Assembly (NCBI RefSeq): GCF_014212315.1
Contig: NZ_JACKXE010000001.1
Location: forward strand, 1,302,001 to 1,366,000
Direction: 5' to 3'
Length of the DNA: 64,000 bases
Source of the DNA: Nocardioides luti
GTDB lineage: Bacteria > Actinomycetota > Actinomycetes > Propionibacteriales > Nocardioidaceae
The notes below the pieces were generated by a model. The model saw nothing but the letters and a program-made list of their open reading frames with translations, searched no databases and was not told the origin of the DNA. A program made the translations under genes and the position numbers. Of this stretch, positions 25,289-34,754 are shown in pieces (positions within the stretch are counted from its first letter, which is position 1; the number at the start of each line of letters is the position of its first letter).

Positions 25289-26277
25289 AGGCGTTCACGG
25301 TCGCGCGGTACGGCGCCGACACCGTGCAGCCGAGCGAGCTCCCGGCTCCCCCGGTCGGGCCGCGGGACGTGCTCGTCGACGTCCGGGCCGCCAGCGTCAA
25401 CCCGCTCGACACGATGCTCCGCAAGGGCGAGTTCAAGCAGCTGCTGAAGTACCGTCCGCCGTTCGTCCTGGGCCACGACGTCGCGGGCGTCGTCACGCAG
25501 GTCGGCGCCGACGTGCGCGGCTTCGCGGTCGGCGACGAGGTCTGGTCCCGCCCACGCGACCTGCGGATCGGCACGTTCGCCGAGCTCATCGCCATCGACG
25601 CCGACGACGTGGCGCTCAAGCCGCGCTCGCTGTCCTTCGCCGAGGCCGGCGCCGTACCCCTCGTCTCCCTGGCCGCCTGGCAGGCCCTCGTCGACGTCGC
25701 CGACGTGCAGCCGGGCCAGAAGGTGCTCGTCCACGCCGGCGCCGGCGGCCTCGGCTCGACGGTGGTCCAGCTCGCCCGCCACCTCGGCGCCCACGTCGCC
25801 ACCACCGCCAGCACCAAGGACCTCGACAAGGTCCGCGGCCTGGGCGCCCACGAGGTCGTCGACTACACGCAGCAGGACTTCTCCGAGGTGCTGGGCGGCT
25901 ACGACGTCGTGCTCGACTCCCTGGGCGGCGCCAACCTCGACAAGTCCCTGGCCGTGCTCGCGCCGGGCGGCCTGGCCATCAGCGTCGTCGGCCCGCCCGA
26001 CCCGGCCTTCGCCCGGCAGGTGGGCCAGCCCCTGTTCGCACCCGTCATGGCGCTGCTCAGCCGCAAGGTGCGCCGACGGGCGAAGAAGCTCGGCGTCCGC
26101 TACTCGTTCCTGTTCATGCACGCGAGCGGCGCCCAGCTCGCGACGCTCGCCGGCCTGTACGACGACGGAACCCTGCGCCCGGTGCTCGACCGCACCTTCC
26201 CCTTCGACCAGACGCCCGAGGCGATGGCGTACGTCGAGCAGGGCAAGGCGCGGGGGAAGGTCGTCGTCACCCGCTGA
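25285..26277 (+). CDS. NAD(P)-dependent quinone-oxidoreductase-like MDR enzyme
   Basis: This is a 330-residue medium-chain dehydrogenase/reductase without structural zinc ligands. The N-terminal GroES-like domain has AASVNPLDTMLRKG and LGHDVAGVVTQVGADV; the cofactor motif is VLVHAGAGGLGSTVVQLARHLG (about residues 150-171). Such enzymes reduce quinones or enones with NADPH. The GTG start overlaps the TetR stop by four bases, so the two are co-expressed. With the divergent SDR and hydrolase it forms an inducible set that could process a carbonyl or enone compound; the inducer is unknown. Confidence 0.9.
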   Translation: MKAFTVARYGADTVQPSELPAPPVGPRDVLVDVRAASVNPLDTMLRKGEFKQLLKYRPPFVLGHDVAGVVTQVGADVRGFAVGDEVWSRPRDLRIGTFAELIAIDADDVALKPRSLSFAEAGAVPLVSLAAWQALVDVADVQPGQKVLVHAGAGGLGSTVVQLARHLGAHVATTASTKDLDKVRGLGAHEVVDYTQQDFSEVLGGYDVVLDSLGGANLDKSLAVLAPGGLAISVVGPPDPAFARQVGQPLFAPVMALLSRKVRRRAKKLGVRYSFLFMHASGAQLATLAGLYDDGTLRPVLDRTFPFDQTPEAMAYVEQGKARGKVVVTR

Positions 26278-26289
26278 GGCGAGCCTCAG
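26274..26289. terminator. Short hairpin containing both convergent stop codons
   Basis: CTGAGGC (26274-26280) and GCCTCAG (26283-26289) form a short perfect stem with a 2-nt centre. The TGA of the MDR gene and the TGA of ychF on the other strand both lie inside it. No T-tract follows; a weak bidirectional terminator is possible. Confidence 0.5.
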
Positions 26290-27362
26290 ACGTTGAAGCG
26301 GAACTCCACGACGTCGCCGTCGGCCATGACGTAGTCCTTGCCCTCCATGCGCACCTTGCCGGCCTCCTTGGCCTTCTGCATGGTGCCGGCGGCCATCAGG
26401 TCGTCGAAGGAGACGATCTCGGCCTTGATGAAGCCGCGCTGGAAGTCGGTGTGGATGACGCCGGCCGCCTCGGGGGCGGTGTCACCCTTCCGGATCGTCC
26501 AGGCGCGCGTCTCCTTGGGCCCGGCGGTCAGGTAGGTCTGCAGGCCGAGGGTGTCGAAGCCCACGCGGGCGAGGGTCTCGAGGCCGGGCTCGGTGACGCC
26601 CATCTCGGCCAGCATCTCGCGGGCCTCCTCGTCGTCGTCGAGCTCGACCAGCTCGGCCTCGAACTTCGCGTCGAGGAAGATCGCCTCGGCGGGCGCGACG
26701 ATCTCCTGCATCTTGGCCTTGAGGGCCTCGTCGGCGAGCTCGTCGGCGTCGCAGTTGAAGACGAAGATGAACGGCTTGGCGGTCAGCAGCGACAGGTCGC
26801 GGACCAGGGCGCGGTCGATCTTCGTGGAGCTGATGGGGGTGCCGGCCTCGAGGTGCGCGAGCGCCTCCTTGGCGGCCTCGAGCTGGGGGGCGACCGCCTT
26901 GTTGCCGCGGGCCTCCTTCTCCAGGCGGGGCACGGCCTTCTCGACGGTCTGCAGGTCGGCCAGGATCAGCTCGGTCTGGATCGTGGAGATGTCGTTGGCG
27001 GGATTGACCTCGCCGTCGACGTGGGTGACGTCCTCGTCGCGGAAGACGCGGGTGACCTGGCAGATCGCCGAGGACTCCCGGATGTGGGAGAGGAACTTGT
27101 TGCCCAGGCCCTCGCCCTGGGAGGCACCCGCCACGATCCCGGCGATGTCGACGAACTCGACGGTCGCGGGCAGCACCTTCGCGGACCCGAACACCTTCGC
27201 GAGCTGCGGCAGCCGGTCGTCGGGGACCCCGACGACGCCGACGTTCGGCTCGATGGTGGCGAAGGGGTAGTTCGCCGCGAGGACGTCGTTCTTGGTGAGG
27301 GCGTTGAAGAGGGTCGACTTGCCCGCGTTGGGGAGACCGACGATGCCGATGGTGAGTGCCAC
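26286..27362 (-). CDS. ychF: Redox-regulated ATPase YchF (Obg-related)
   Basis: This is a 358-residue protein at the family length. The P-loop is GLPNAGKSTLFNAL, and the G3 region reads FVDIAGIVAGASQGEGLGNKFL. The G4 motif is NCDADE rather than NKxD, the known feature that makes YchF prefer ATP over GTP. A helical coiled-coil insert and the C-terminal TGS domain (TAGPKETRAWTIRKGDTAPEAAGVIHTDFQ) are present. It associates with ribosomes and is linked to stress and oxidative responses. It starts at GTG, with a TAGACT hexamer 8 nt upstream. Confidence 0.96.
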   Translation of the reverse strand: MALTIGIVGLPNAGKSTLFNALTKNDVLAANYPFATIEPNVGVVGVPDDRLPQLAKVFGSAKVLPATVEFVDIAGIVAGASQGEGLGNKFLSHIRESSAICQVTRVFRDEDVTHVDGEVNPANDISTIQTELILADLQTVEKAVPRLEKEARGNKAVAPQLEAAKEALAHLEAGTPISSTKIDRALVRDLSLLTAKPFIFVFNCDADELADEALKAKMQEIVAPAEAIFLDAKFEAELVELDDDEEAREMLAEMGVTEPGLETLARVGFDTLGLQTYLTAGPKETRAWTIRKGDTAPEAAGVIHTDFQRGFIKAEIVSFDDLMAAGTMQKAKEAGKVRMEGKDYVMADGDVVEFRFNV

Positions 27363-27423
27363 GGGCGGCGAGTCTACGGGCGCGGCGGGATCGCCACGAA
27401 TCAGCGCGGACGGCCGCCGGCGG

Positions 27424-27858
27424 TCACTCCGACGGGGCCGCCGGGCACGCGCCCCGCTCGAGCTCCTTGGTCTGCGCGTAGTCGCCGCTGCCGGCCCCCC
27501 GCACCAGGTAGTGGGTGCGCACGCCGCCGCGCGACGTGGTCAGGCAGAAGTCGTAGGTGCTGCCGTCGGAGTGGAACCACGCGAGGTCCGCCTCCCCCGC
27601 CGGCACCCGCGGCTCCGAGCCCGCGTCGTAGCCGAAGTTGCTCGCCACCAGGTCGCCGTCCTGCTGCTCGACCTGCTGCGGGAGCACGCCCTCCGCCTCG
27701 CGGTAGGAGACGACGGCCGCGGCCAGGGGGCCGACCGACCGGGTGTACAGGGAGACCACGGAGGACAGCGCGGGGTCGGGGTCGTCGTCGGCGCACGCGG
27801 CGAGCAGGGGCGACGCGGCCAGGGCCGCGGCCACGGTGATCGGCAGCGCGCTGCGCAC
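27424..27858 (-). CDS. Lipoprotein of unknown function
   Basis: This is a 144-residue protein with a lipoprotein signal peptide ([18 protein letters not shown], lipobox Cys near residue 21), so it should be anchored on the outer face of the membrane. The mature part starts with an acidic stretch (ADDDPDPA) and contains one internal and one C-terminal Cys ([15 protein letters not shown]) that could form a disulfide. The GTG start is preceded by GAGGAG. No family is recognised. The 217 bp upstream, to the acyl-CoA ligase, hold only the divergent promoters and show no clear repeat. Confidence 0.8.
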   Translation of the reverse strand: MRSALPITVAAALAASPLLAACADDDPDPALSSVVSLYTRSVGPLAAAVVSYREAEGVLPQQVEQQDGDLVASNFGYDAGSEPRVPAGEADLAWFHSDGSTYDFCLTTSRGGVRTHYLVRGAGSGDYAQTKELERGACPAAPSE

Positions 27859-28075
27859 GGGACTCCTCGGGATCGGTCCCGCTCACCGGAGAGCGGGGCA
27901 GCCGGACGATGCCCACCCGGCGCGCCGCCCACACCTCCCGGCCCGGGTCGGGGACGGCGTACGACGCCCCTGTCCACCCACGGAGACGCCGGCGGTCCAG
28001 ACGTGTGACGGGGGCCACAGGGGGTACGGGACGAGGGTCCGAGCACCACGACACCACGACGATGCCGGAGGCACC

Positions 28076-29581
28076 GTGAGCAACCTGGCCGACAACCTGA
28101 CCCGGACCGCGCAGGACCACCCGGACCGCCCCGCGGTCCGACTCGACGAGCACGTGCTGACCTACGCGGAGCTCCAGGAAGGTGCGCAGCGGGTGGCCGC
28201 GCTCCTCAAGGACAAGGGTGTCGAGCCCGGCGACCGGGTCGGCCTGGTGCTGCCCAACGTGCCGGCGTTCCCCGTCGTCTTCTACGGCGCGGTGCAGGCC
28301 GGCGCGGTCGTGGTGCCGATGAACCCGCTGCTCAAGGGCCGCGAGGTGGAGTACTACCTCAAGGACTCGGGGGCCAAGGTCGTGCTCGCCTGGAAGGACA
28401 TGGCCGAGGAGGCCGGCAAGGGCGCCGAGGCCGTCGGCATCGAGTGCATCAGCGTCGACCCCGCCGACTTCGAGGAGCTGCTCGGCGCGCACGAGCCCGA
28501 CACCGAGGTGGTCGAGCGCGACGACGAGGACCTCGTGGTGCTGCTCTACACGTCCGGCACGACCGGCCAGCCCAAGGGCGCCAGCCTGACCCACCACAAC
28601 ATGATGACCAACGCCGCGACCAGCGCGGAGACGCTGCTCGAGCTGGGCGAGGAGGACGTGGTGATGGGCTGCCTGCCGCTCTTCCACGTCTTCGGCCTGA
28701 CCTGCGGGCTCAACGCCTCGGTCCTCACCGGCGCCTGCCTGACCCTGATCCCCCGCTTCGACGCCGCGAAGGCGCTCGAGGTCGTCGGGCGCGACCGGGT
28801 CACCGTCTTCGAGGGCGTGCCGACGATGTACGCCGGGATGCTGCACGCCGACGGGGCCGCGGACGCCGACATGTCGAGCCTGCGCACCTGCATCTCCGGC
28901 GGCTCGGCGATGCCGGTCGAGGTGATGAAGAAGTTCGAGGAGACCTTCGGCTGCGACGTGCTCGAGGGCTACGGGCTCTCGGAGACCTCGCCGGTCGCGT
29001 CGTTCAACCAGCCCGGGCAGGAGCGCAAGCCGGGCTCCATCGGCACCGCCCTGCGCGGGGTCGAGATGAAGATCGTCGACGACGACCGGAAGGAGGTCGA
29101 GCAGGGCGAGGTCGGCGAGATCGCGATCAAGGGCGAGAACGTCATGCGGGGCTACTGGGAGCGCGACGACGCCACCGAGGAGGCCATCCAGGACGGCTGG
29201 TTCCTCTCCGGCGACCTCGGCAAGGTCGACGAGGACGGCTACTACTTCATCGTCGACCGGAAGAAGTCCCTGATCATCCGCGGCGGCTACAACGTCTACC
29301 CCCGCGAGGTCGAGGAGGCGCTCTACGAGCACGACGACGTCGCCGAGGTGGCCGTGATCGGCATCCCGGACGACGACCTGGGCGAGGAGGTCGGCGCCGC
29401 GGTGGCGCTCAAGGGCGACGCCTCGGTGAGCGGCGAGGACCTGCAGGCCTTCGCGAAGGAGCGGCTGGCGGCGTACAAGTACCCCCGCGCGGTCTGGATC
29501 GTCGACGAGCTCCCGAAGGGGCCGACCGGCAAGATCCTGCGCCGCGAGGTCGAGGCCCCGGAAGGAGCGCTGCAGAAGTGA
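28076..29581 (+). CDS. Long-chain fatty acid--CoA ligase (AMP-forming)
   Basis: This is a 501-residue adenylate-forming enzyme. The ATP-binding motif [12 protein letters not shown] (A3), GYGLSETSP (A5), [36 protein letters not shown] (A7-A8) and the C-terminal lysine motif [12 protein letters not shown] (A10) are complete. It activates carboxylic acids to acyl-CoA in two steps. The GTG start has CCGGAGG upstream. The stop overlaps the phaC start (GTGA), so the acyl-CoA product probably serves PHA synthesis or degradation; chain length specificity is not readable. Confidence 0.93.
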   Translation: MSNLADNLTRTAQDHPDRPAVRLDEHVLTYAELQEGAQRVAALLKDKGVEPGDRVGLVLPNVPAFPVVFYGAVQAGAVVVPMNPLLKGREVEYYLKDSGAKVVLAWKDMAEEAGKGAEAVGIECISVDPADFEELLGAHEPDTEVVERDDEDLVVLLYTSGTTGQPKGASLTHHNMMTNAATSAETLLELGEEDVVMGCLPLFHVFGLTCGLNASVLTGACLTLIPRFDAAKALEVVGRDRVTVFEGVPTMYAGMLHADGAADADMSSLRTCISGGSAMPVEVMKKFEETFGCDVLEGYGLSETSPVASFNQPGQERKPGSIGTALRGVEMKIVDDDRKEVEQGEVGEIAIKGENVMRGYWERDDATEEAIQDGWFLSGDLGKVDEDGYYFIVDRKKSLIIRGGYNVYPREVEEALYEHDDVAEVAVIGIPDDDLGEEVGAAVALKGDASVSGEDLQAFAKERLAAYKYPRAVWIVDELPKGPTGKILRREVEAPEGALQK

Positions 29582-31338
29582 GCGCCACGACCAGCGTCGA
29601 GAAGGCCGCCCAGGACCGGCTGCACGCCGTCGACGGCGACACCGGCACGGACGCGAACGGCCGCGAGGACGACGGCACCCTGTCCACCCCGCTGGACATG
29701 CTGCTCTCCGAGGCCTCCCGCAGCCCGCTGCGGCGCTTCGTGCCCGGCATGTCCGGCGTGCGGATGACCGCCGCCCTTGCGCGCCGGCCCCAGCGCGTCG
29801 TACGCCGTGGGCTCGGCCTGACCGCCGACCTGGCCCGGATCGGGGTCGGCCGCTCCGACCTCGCGCCGTCCGAGAAGGACCGCCGCTTCGCCGAGGAGGC
29901 CTGGTCGCGCAACCCGCTCTTCAAGCGCACGCTGCAGGGCTACCTCGCGCTCGGGCAGGCCGCCCGCGGGCTGGTCGAGGACGCCGAGCTCGACTGGGGC
30001 GACGGCCAGCGGATGGGCTTCATCGTCGACAACCTCGTCGAGGCCACCGCTCCGAGCAACAACCCGTTCCTCAACCCCAAGGTGCTCAAGCGCACGCTCG
30101 ACACCGGGGGCGGCAACCTGCTCGAGGGCGGCCGCCGGCTGGTGCGCGACTTCGCGACACCACCGCGGGTGCCCTCGATGGTCGAGTCGGACGCGTTCGA
30201 GGTCGGTGCCGACCTCGCGGTCACGCCCGGCACCGTGGTGCTGCGCACGGACGTCTTCGAGCTCATCCAGTACACCCCGCAGACCCCACAGGTCCGCGAG
30301 GTGCCGCTGCTCGTCGTCCCGCCCACGATCAACAAGTACTACGTGATCGACCTGGCCGAGGAGCGCAGCATGGTCGAGCACCTGGTGCGCGGCGGCCAGC
30401 AGGTCTTCGTGATCTCGTGGCGCAACCCGGACGCCCGGCACGCCGACTGGGGCTTGGACACCTACGGCCAGGCGATCATCGAGGCGATGACCGCCTGCGA
30501 GAAGATCTCGCGCCAGGACCGCACCTCGGTGCTCGGCATCTGCTCCGGCGGGATGATCGCCTCGATGCTGGTCGCGCACCTGGCCGACATCGGCGAGGCC
30601 GACCGGGTCGCGTCGTTCAGCCTGATGGTGACCGTGCTGGACCAGGAGCGCGCCGGCGTCACCAGCGCGCTGCTCTCGCACAAGACTGCGGCAGCCTCGA
30701 CGCGGGCGTCGAAGGAGAAGGGCTACCTCGACGGGCGCGCGCTGGCCGAGATCTTCGCGTGGCTGCGCCCCAACGACCTGATCTGGAACTACTGGGTCAA
30801 CAACTACCTGATGGGGCACGCGCCCAAGGCCTTCGACATCCTGTACTGGAACGCCGACCCGGTGCGGATGACGGCCGCCATGCACCATGACTTCATGGAC
30901 CTGGCACTGCGCAACGCGCTCGTGACCGCCGGCGAGTCGACCATGCTCGGCTCGAAGGTCGACCTGGGCAAGATCGACCGCGACACCTACGTCGTCGCCG
31001 GCATCGCGGACCACCTGTGCAAGTGGGAGTCGTGCTACCAGTCGACGCAGCTGTTCGGCGGCGACACGAAGTTCGTGCTCTCCACCAGCGGGCACATCGC
31101 CGCGATGGTGAACCCTCCGGGCAACCCCAAGGCGAGCTTCCAGACCGCGCCGGAGAACCCCGCCGACGCGGCGGCCTGGCTCGAGGGCGCGCACAAGGTC
31201 AAGGGCAGCTGGTGGGACGACTACGTCGCCTGGCTGGACGCCCGCTCGGGTGCGGAGCGGAACAAGCCCCGCAAGGCCGGCAACGCGGCGTACGCCCCTC
31301 TCTGCGAGGCACCCGGGACCTATGTCCACGACCGCTGA
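29578..31338 (+). CDS. phaC: Poly(3-hydroxyalkanoate) synthase (PhaC)
   Basis: This is a 586-residue polymerase that joins 3-hydroxyacyl-CoA units into the storage polyester PHA on granules. The PHA synthase box is LGICSGG with nucleophile Cys322; the other catalytic residues are Asp478 ([10 protein letters not shown]) and His506 ([13 protein letters not shown]). [12 protein letters not shown] and [10 protein letters not shown] are typical conserved stretches. No phaE or phaR gene is adjacent, so it is a one-subunit enzyme (class I or II). The N-terminal 100 residues are poorly conserved, as in the family. It sits between the acyl-CoA ligase and the depolymerase, all translationally coupled. 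Confidence 0.95.
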   Translation: MSATTSVEKAAQDRLHAVDGDTGTDANGREDDGTLSTPLDMLLSEASRSPLRRFVPGMSGVRMTAALARRPQRVVRRGLGLTADLARIGVGRSDLAPSEKDRRFAEEAWSRNPLFKRTLQGYLALGQAARGLVEDAELDWGDGQRMGFIVDNLVEATAPSNNPFLNPKVLKRTLDTGGGNLLEGGRRLVRDFATPPRVPSMVESDAFEVGADLAVTPGTVVLRTDVFELIQYTPQTPQVREVPLLVVPPTINKYYVIDLAEERSMVEHLVRGGQQVFVISWRNPDARHADWGLDTYGQAIIEAMTACEKISRQDRTSVLGICSGGMIASMLVAHLADIGEADRVASFSLMVTVLDQERAGVTSALLSHKTAAASTRASKEKGYLDGRALAEIFAWLRPNDLIWNYWVNNYLMGHAPKAFDILYWNADPVRMTAAMHHDFMDLALRNALVTAGESTMLGSKVDLGKIDRDTYVVAGIADHLCKWESCYQSTQLFGGDTKFVLSTSGHIAAMVNPPGNPKASFQTAPENPADAAAWLEGAHKVKGSWWDDYVAWLDARSGAERNKPRKAGNAAYAPLCEAPGTYVHDR

Positions 31339-32179
31339 GGGCCGCGACGCCGTCCGGTCCCGCGACCGGGTCCGGTCGGTGTCGGTGCGCGGGCTCCAGG
31401 CCCGGGTGTCGGTGCGGGCGGCGCGCGGCGACCGGGTCGGCGAGCCGCCGCTGCTGCTCTGCAACGGCATCGGGATCAGCCTCGAGGCGCTGCAGCCGCT
31501 CGTCGACGCGCTGGACCCCGACCGGGGCGTCGTGCGCTTCGACGTCCCCGGTGTCGGCGGCAGCCAGGCGCCGCCGTTCCCCTACCCGATCGCGGCCCTC
31601 GCGTCGTGGGTCGGCGCGCTGATGACGAAGCTCGGGCACCGCGAGTACGACGCGCTCGGGCTGTCGTGGGGCGGCGGGCTCGCCCAGCAGCTGGCCGTGC
31701 AGTCGCGCAAGCGGGTGCGCCGCGTCGTGCTGGTCGCGACCGGGACCGGGATGCTGATGGTGCCGGCACACCCCCGGGTGCTGCGGATCATGTCGACGCC
31801 GCGGCGCCACCGCGACCCGGCGTACGCCGCCACCGTCGCGCCGCTGATCTACGGCGGCTCGATGCGCACCGACCCCGCGCGGGGCGCGGCGCTGCTGCAC
31901 GCGACGACGCGGTCGGGGCCCAAGCGCGGCTACTACTACCAGCTCGCCGCGATGACGGGCTGGACCAGCCTGCCGTTCCTGGGGCTGCTCAGGCAGCCGA
32001 CGCTGGTGATGGGCGGCGACGACGACCCGATCATCCCGGCGGCCAACCCGCGGATGCAGGCGGCGCTGATCCCGAACGCGCGGCTGCACCTCTACGCGGG
32101 CGGGCACCTCGGCGTGCTCACCGAGGCGGACGAGCTGGTACCGGTGATCGAGGCGTTCCTCGACGAGGACCGCGGCTGA
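31322..32179 (+). CDS. phaZ: Intracellular PHA depolymerase (PhaZ-like alpha/beta hydrolase)
   Basis: This is a 285-residue alpha/beta hydrolase. The lipase box is GLSWGGGLAQQLAVQ, close to that of medium-chain-length PHA depolymerases; the acid lies in GGDDDPIIP and the catalytic His in AGGHLGVL. ATG 31322 lies inside the end of phaC, giving a 17-base overlap in a different frame. The neighbourhood with phaC supports a role in mobilising stored polyester, releasing 3-hydroxy acids that the upstream ligase could re-activate. A plain esterase is the alternative. Confidence 0.85.
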   Translation: MSTTAEGRDAVRSRDRVRSVSVRGLQARVSVRAARGDRVGEPPLLLCNGIGISLEALQPLVDALDPDRGVVRFDVPGVGGSQAPPFPYPIAALASWVGALMTKLGHREYDALGLSWGGGLAQQLAVQSRKRVRRVVLVATGTGMLMVPAHPRVLRIMSTPRRHRDPAYAATVAPLIYGGSMRTDPARGAALLHATTRSGPKRGYYYQLAAMTGWTSLPFLGLLRQPTLVMGGDDDPIIPAANPRMQAALIPNARLHLYAGGHLGVLTEADELVPVIEAFLDEDRG

Positions 32180-32188
32180 GCGACCGGG

Positions 32189-32518
32189 TCAGCGCTTGGC
32201 GGCGTCCTCGACGCAGAGCGTGGCCCACGGGAGCGCCTCGAGGCGACCCTCGGGGATCGGCTTCCCGCAGACGTCGCAGGTGCCGTAGGTGTCCTCGTCC
32301 AGCTTCACCAGGGCGCGGTCGACGTCGACCATCGTGACCTGGAGCTGGTCGTGGACGGCGACCTGCGAGAGCCGGTCCACGGCGATCGACGTGCCCTCGC
32401 CGATCCGCTTGCCGAAGGAGATCTCACCCGGCGAGCCGGGCGGCTCCTCGAGCACCGCCATCTGCTCCTCCAGCTCGGACTTCTTGTCGGTCAGGAGGGT
32501 GCGTGCGTCGGAGGCCAT
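32189..32518 (-). CDS. DksA/TraR-type protein with incomplete zinc finger
   Basis: This is a 109-residue protein. The N-terminal half is a coiled-coil (ARTLLTDKKSELEEQMAVLEE, then DRLSQVAVHDQLQVTMVDVDRALVKLDEDTYG), and the C-terminal part is a DksA-like finger CDVCGKPIPEGRLEALPWATLC. The fourth ligand position of the C4 finger is Asp (CVEDA instead of CxxC), so only three cysteines remain. DksA-like proteins enter the RNA polymerase secondary channel; an actinobacterial role is not established. CAGACT ends 6 nt before the ATG. Confidence 0.88.
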   Translation of the reverse strand: MASDARTLLTDKKSELEEQMAVLEEPPGSPGEISFGKRIGEGTSIAVDRLSQVAVHDQLQVTMVDVDRALVKLDEDTYGTCDVCGKPIPEGRLEALPWATLCVEDAAKR

Positions 32519-32615
32519 CTCACCAGTCTGCTTCGCTCGCCAAGCCCGCGGGTCGGCGGGAGGTCAGGGGCTTGTCCGCCGGGCCGCTCCCCGCTGGCTC
32601 CACCCGCTGGCTGCT

Positions 32616-32690
32616 CCTGTCATGGAACTGGCGCTCATGTCATGGAGTTCCCTGACAGGAGCGCCAGTTTCACCGGGTACCCGGTGAAAC
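32616..32690. repeat. Composite of three inverted repeats, one covering a stop codon
   Basis: Three nested or adjacent palindromes were read. CCTGTCATGGAAC (32616-32628) pairs with GTTCCCTGACAGG (32647-32659) at 12 of 13 positions. AACTGGCGCTC (32626-32636) pairs exactly with GAGCGCCAGTT (32659-32669). A perfect 24-bp palindrome centred on GGGTACCC spans 32667-32690. The first two compete with each other, so alternative structures are possible. The 24-bp palindrome includes the last codons and stop of the minus-strand gene that ends at 32670. No T-tract follows. Confidence 0.85.
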
Positions 32691-33083
32691 TTCCGCCCAC
32701 TGACGCCACGCGAAGCGCAGCACGACCACCGAGAACACCAGCGTGACCGCGACGATCGCCGCCTCGATGGCACCGCCCGCGCCGGACGTGAAGATGCCGT
32801 GCTCCACGTCGTAGAGGAAGTCCATGCCGAAGAGGTAGAGCCCGGCCGACCCCGCCGCGGTCAGCCAGAAGGTCGCCGACGGACGCCCGGCACGCAGCGC
32901 GAGCAGGGCCAGCAGGCAGGCGACACCGAGCCACAGGTCGGCGAGCGGGAAGGCGTTCTCGAACTCGTAGTACGCCGCGCGGTGCTCGCTCGCGAGGACG
33001 TCCCGGTCGACGAACCAGATCGTCCAGTAGGCGACGTCCAGCACGATCGCCCCCACCAGCAGCCACTCGACCGTGCGCCTCAT
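32670..33083 (-). CDS. Four-helix membrane protein of unknown function
   Basis: This is a 137-residue integral membrane protein with four hydrophobic segments (WLLVGAIVLDVAYWTIWFV, ADLWLGVACLLALLAL, TFWLTAAGSAGLYLFGMDFLY, IEAAIVAVTLVFSVVVLRFAW). The acidic pair in EHRAAYYEFENAFPLADLW and FGMDFLYDVEHG is a conserved-looking feature. TTGGAT lies 7 nt before the ATG. The stop codon lies in a 24-bp palindrome, which also fixes the C-terminal sequence SPGTR. Confidence 0.8.
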   Translation of the reverse strand: MRRTVEWLLVGAIVLDVAYWTIWFVDRDVLASEHRAAYYEFENAFPLADLWLGVACLLALLALRAGRPSATFWLTAAGSAGLYLFGMDFLYDVEHGIFTSGAGGAIEAAIVAVTLVFSVVVLRFAWRQWAEVSPGTR

Positions 33084-33131
33084 GACGCCGATCCAAGCAC
33101 CTCGGCCCGCGGCGCGTGCCAGAGTTCGTCC

Positions 33132-33515
33132 ATGAGCTCCGAGGCCACCGCCCGCGAGGTCGTCGCCCTGCTCCAGGCCGCCGTCGACAGCCGCGACGTC
33201 GACCGCCTGACGGCCCTGTTCGACGACGACGCGGTGCTGATCGGCACCGCGGCGTACAACCACGGACCGGAGGCCGTGCGGGCGTACCTGGCGGCCGTCG
33301 TCGGTCAGCCGGGATCCCTGCGCTGGGACCTGGCGGAGGTGCACGTCGTGCTGGAGACGGCCGACGTGCTCGGCTTCGCCGCGGTCGGGCAGGTGGTGTT
33401 CACCGAGGACGGTGTCGACGACGCGGCACCGTTCCGGCTCGCCGTCACCGCCCGGCGTACGCCGGCGGGCTGGCGGCTGCTGAGCTTCCACGGCTCGCTC
33501 CCCAGCGACTGGTGA
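33132..33515 (+). CDS. SnoaL-like / NTF2-fold protein
   Basis: This is a 127-residue protein with an alpha+beta cone fold typical of the SnoaL/DUF4440 group: an N-terminal helix (REVVALLQAAVDSRDVDRLTALFDDDAVLIGTAA), then alternating strands ending WRLLSFHGSLPSDW. The fold hosts isomerases, hydrolases and binding proteins, so the function is open. The start is fixed by CAGAGT ending 6 nt before the ATG (leaderless type); an upstream extension of the frame runs through the divergent gene. Confidence 0.82.
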   Translation: MSSEATAREVVALLQAAVDSRDVDRLTALFDDDAVLIGTAAYNHGPEAVRAYLAAVVGQPGSLRWDLAEVHVVLETADVLGFAAVGQVVFTEDGVDDAAPFRLAVTARRTPAGWRLLSFHGSLPSDW

Positions 33516-33551
33516 GCACCGGCGTCGGGTCGACTGAACTATGTTGCTGAG

Positions 33552-34754
33552 GTGAGCGCTGACCTCGAGGACCTCGACCTGACCGACTCGCCCTTCTCGG
33601 ACTTCCTGGGCTTCGAGCTGCTGCTCGAGGACCGGGACCGCGAGCTGCTCAGCAGCGTCCGGGCGCACATGACCCGCGTCGTCGAGCCGGTGATCAACGA
33701 GCACTGGACGCGCGCGACGTTCCCCCACGACCTGGTCCCCGGGCTGGCCGAGCTCGGCATCGCCGGCCTGGCGTACGACGGCCCGGGCTGCCCCGCGCGA
33801 GGCGCGCTCGTCGACGGCATGGTCGCGATGGAGCTCGGCCGCGTCGACCCGTCGATCGCCACGTTCATGGGCGTGCACGGCGGGCTGGCCATGGGCTCGA
33901 TCCACCTCTGCGGGTCGGAGGAGCAGAAGGAGCGCTGGCTGCCCGCGATGGCGCGGATGGAGCTGATCGGCGCCTTCGGCCTCACCGAGCCCGACACCGG
34001 CTCCGCGATCGCCGGCGGGCTCGCGACCTCCGCGAAGCGCGACGGGGACGGCTGGGTCCTCAACGGCGAGAAGAAGTGGATCGGCAACGCCGACTTCGCC
34101 GACCTGGTGATCATCTGGGCGCGCGACGAGGACGACGGCGAGGTCAAGGGCTTCGTGGTCGAGAAGGACACGCCCGGCATGACCTTCGACGTCCAGCAGG
34201 ACAAGATCGCGCTGCGCGTCGTGCAGAACTCCGAGATCCACCTCGCCGACGTGCACGTCCCGGAGGAGAACCGGCTCCAGGAGGGCAACGGCTTCCACGA
34301 CACCGCCCAGGTCCTCAAGGTGACCCGGATGGGCGTCGCGTGGCAGGCCGTCGGCTGCGCGCGCGGTGCCTACGAGCACGCGCTGCGCTACACCAAGGCG
34401 CGCGAGCAGTTCGGCAAGCCGATCGCGTCGTTCCAGATGGTCCAGGACCTGCTGGTCAAGATGCTCTCCAACGTCACCGCCGCCACCGCGATGAACGTCC
34501 GCGCCTCGCAGCTCCAGGACGCCGGGCTGCTCAAGGACGAGCACGCCTCGCTGTGCAAGGTGCACGCGACCGTCCGGATGCGCGAGACCGTGGGCTGGGC
34601 CCGCGAGGTGCTCGGCGGCAACGGCATCCTGCTCGAGCACCACGTCGGCCGGTTCGTGGCCGACGCGGAGGCGATCTACTCCTACGAAGGGACCCGCGAG
34701 ATGAACACCCTGATCGTCGGCCGCGCCATCACCGGCGAGAGCGCATTCGTCTGA
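33552..34754 (+). CDS. Acyl-CoA dehydrogenase, glutaryl-CoA dehydrogenase-like
   Basis: This is a 400-residue FAD enzyme. AFGLTEPDTGSA and WVLNGEKKWIGNADFADLVIIWAR are the usual flavin and substrate motifs, and KAREQFGKPIASFQ is the conserved interface motif. The catalytic Glu lies in YSYEGTREMNTLIVGRAITG, the C-terminal pattern typical of glutaryl-CoA dehydrogenases, which oxidise and decarboxylate glutaryl-CoA in lysine/tryptophan breakdown. Arg in the active site needed for glutaryl binding cannot be judged here. It starts at GTG, with TATGTT ending 6 nt before. The stop overlaps the next start by one base. Confidence 0.88.
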   Translation: MSADLEDLDLTDSPFSDFLGFELLLEDRDRELLSSVRAHMTRVVEPVINEHWTRATFPHDLVPGLAELGIAGLAYDGPGCPARGALVDGMVAMELGRVDPSIATFMGVHGGLAMGSIHLCGSEEQKERWLPAMARMELIGAFGLTEPDTGSAIAGGLATSAKRDGDGWVLNGEKKWIGNADFADLVIIWARDEDDGEVKGFVVEKDTPGMTFDVQQDKIALRVVQNSEIHLADVHVPEENRLQEGNGFHDTAQVLKVTRMGVAWQAVGCARGAYEHALRYTKAREQFGKPIASFQMVQDLLVKMLSNVTAATAMNVRASQLQDAGLLKDEHASLCKVHATVRMRETVGWAREVLGGNGILLEHHVGRFVADAEAIYSYEGTREMNTLIVGRAITGESAFV

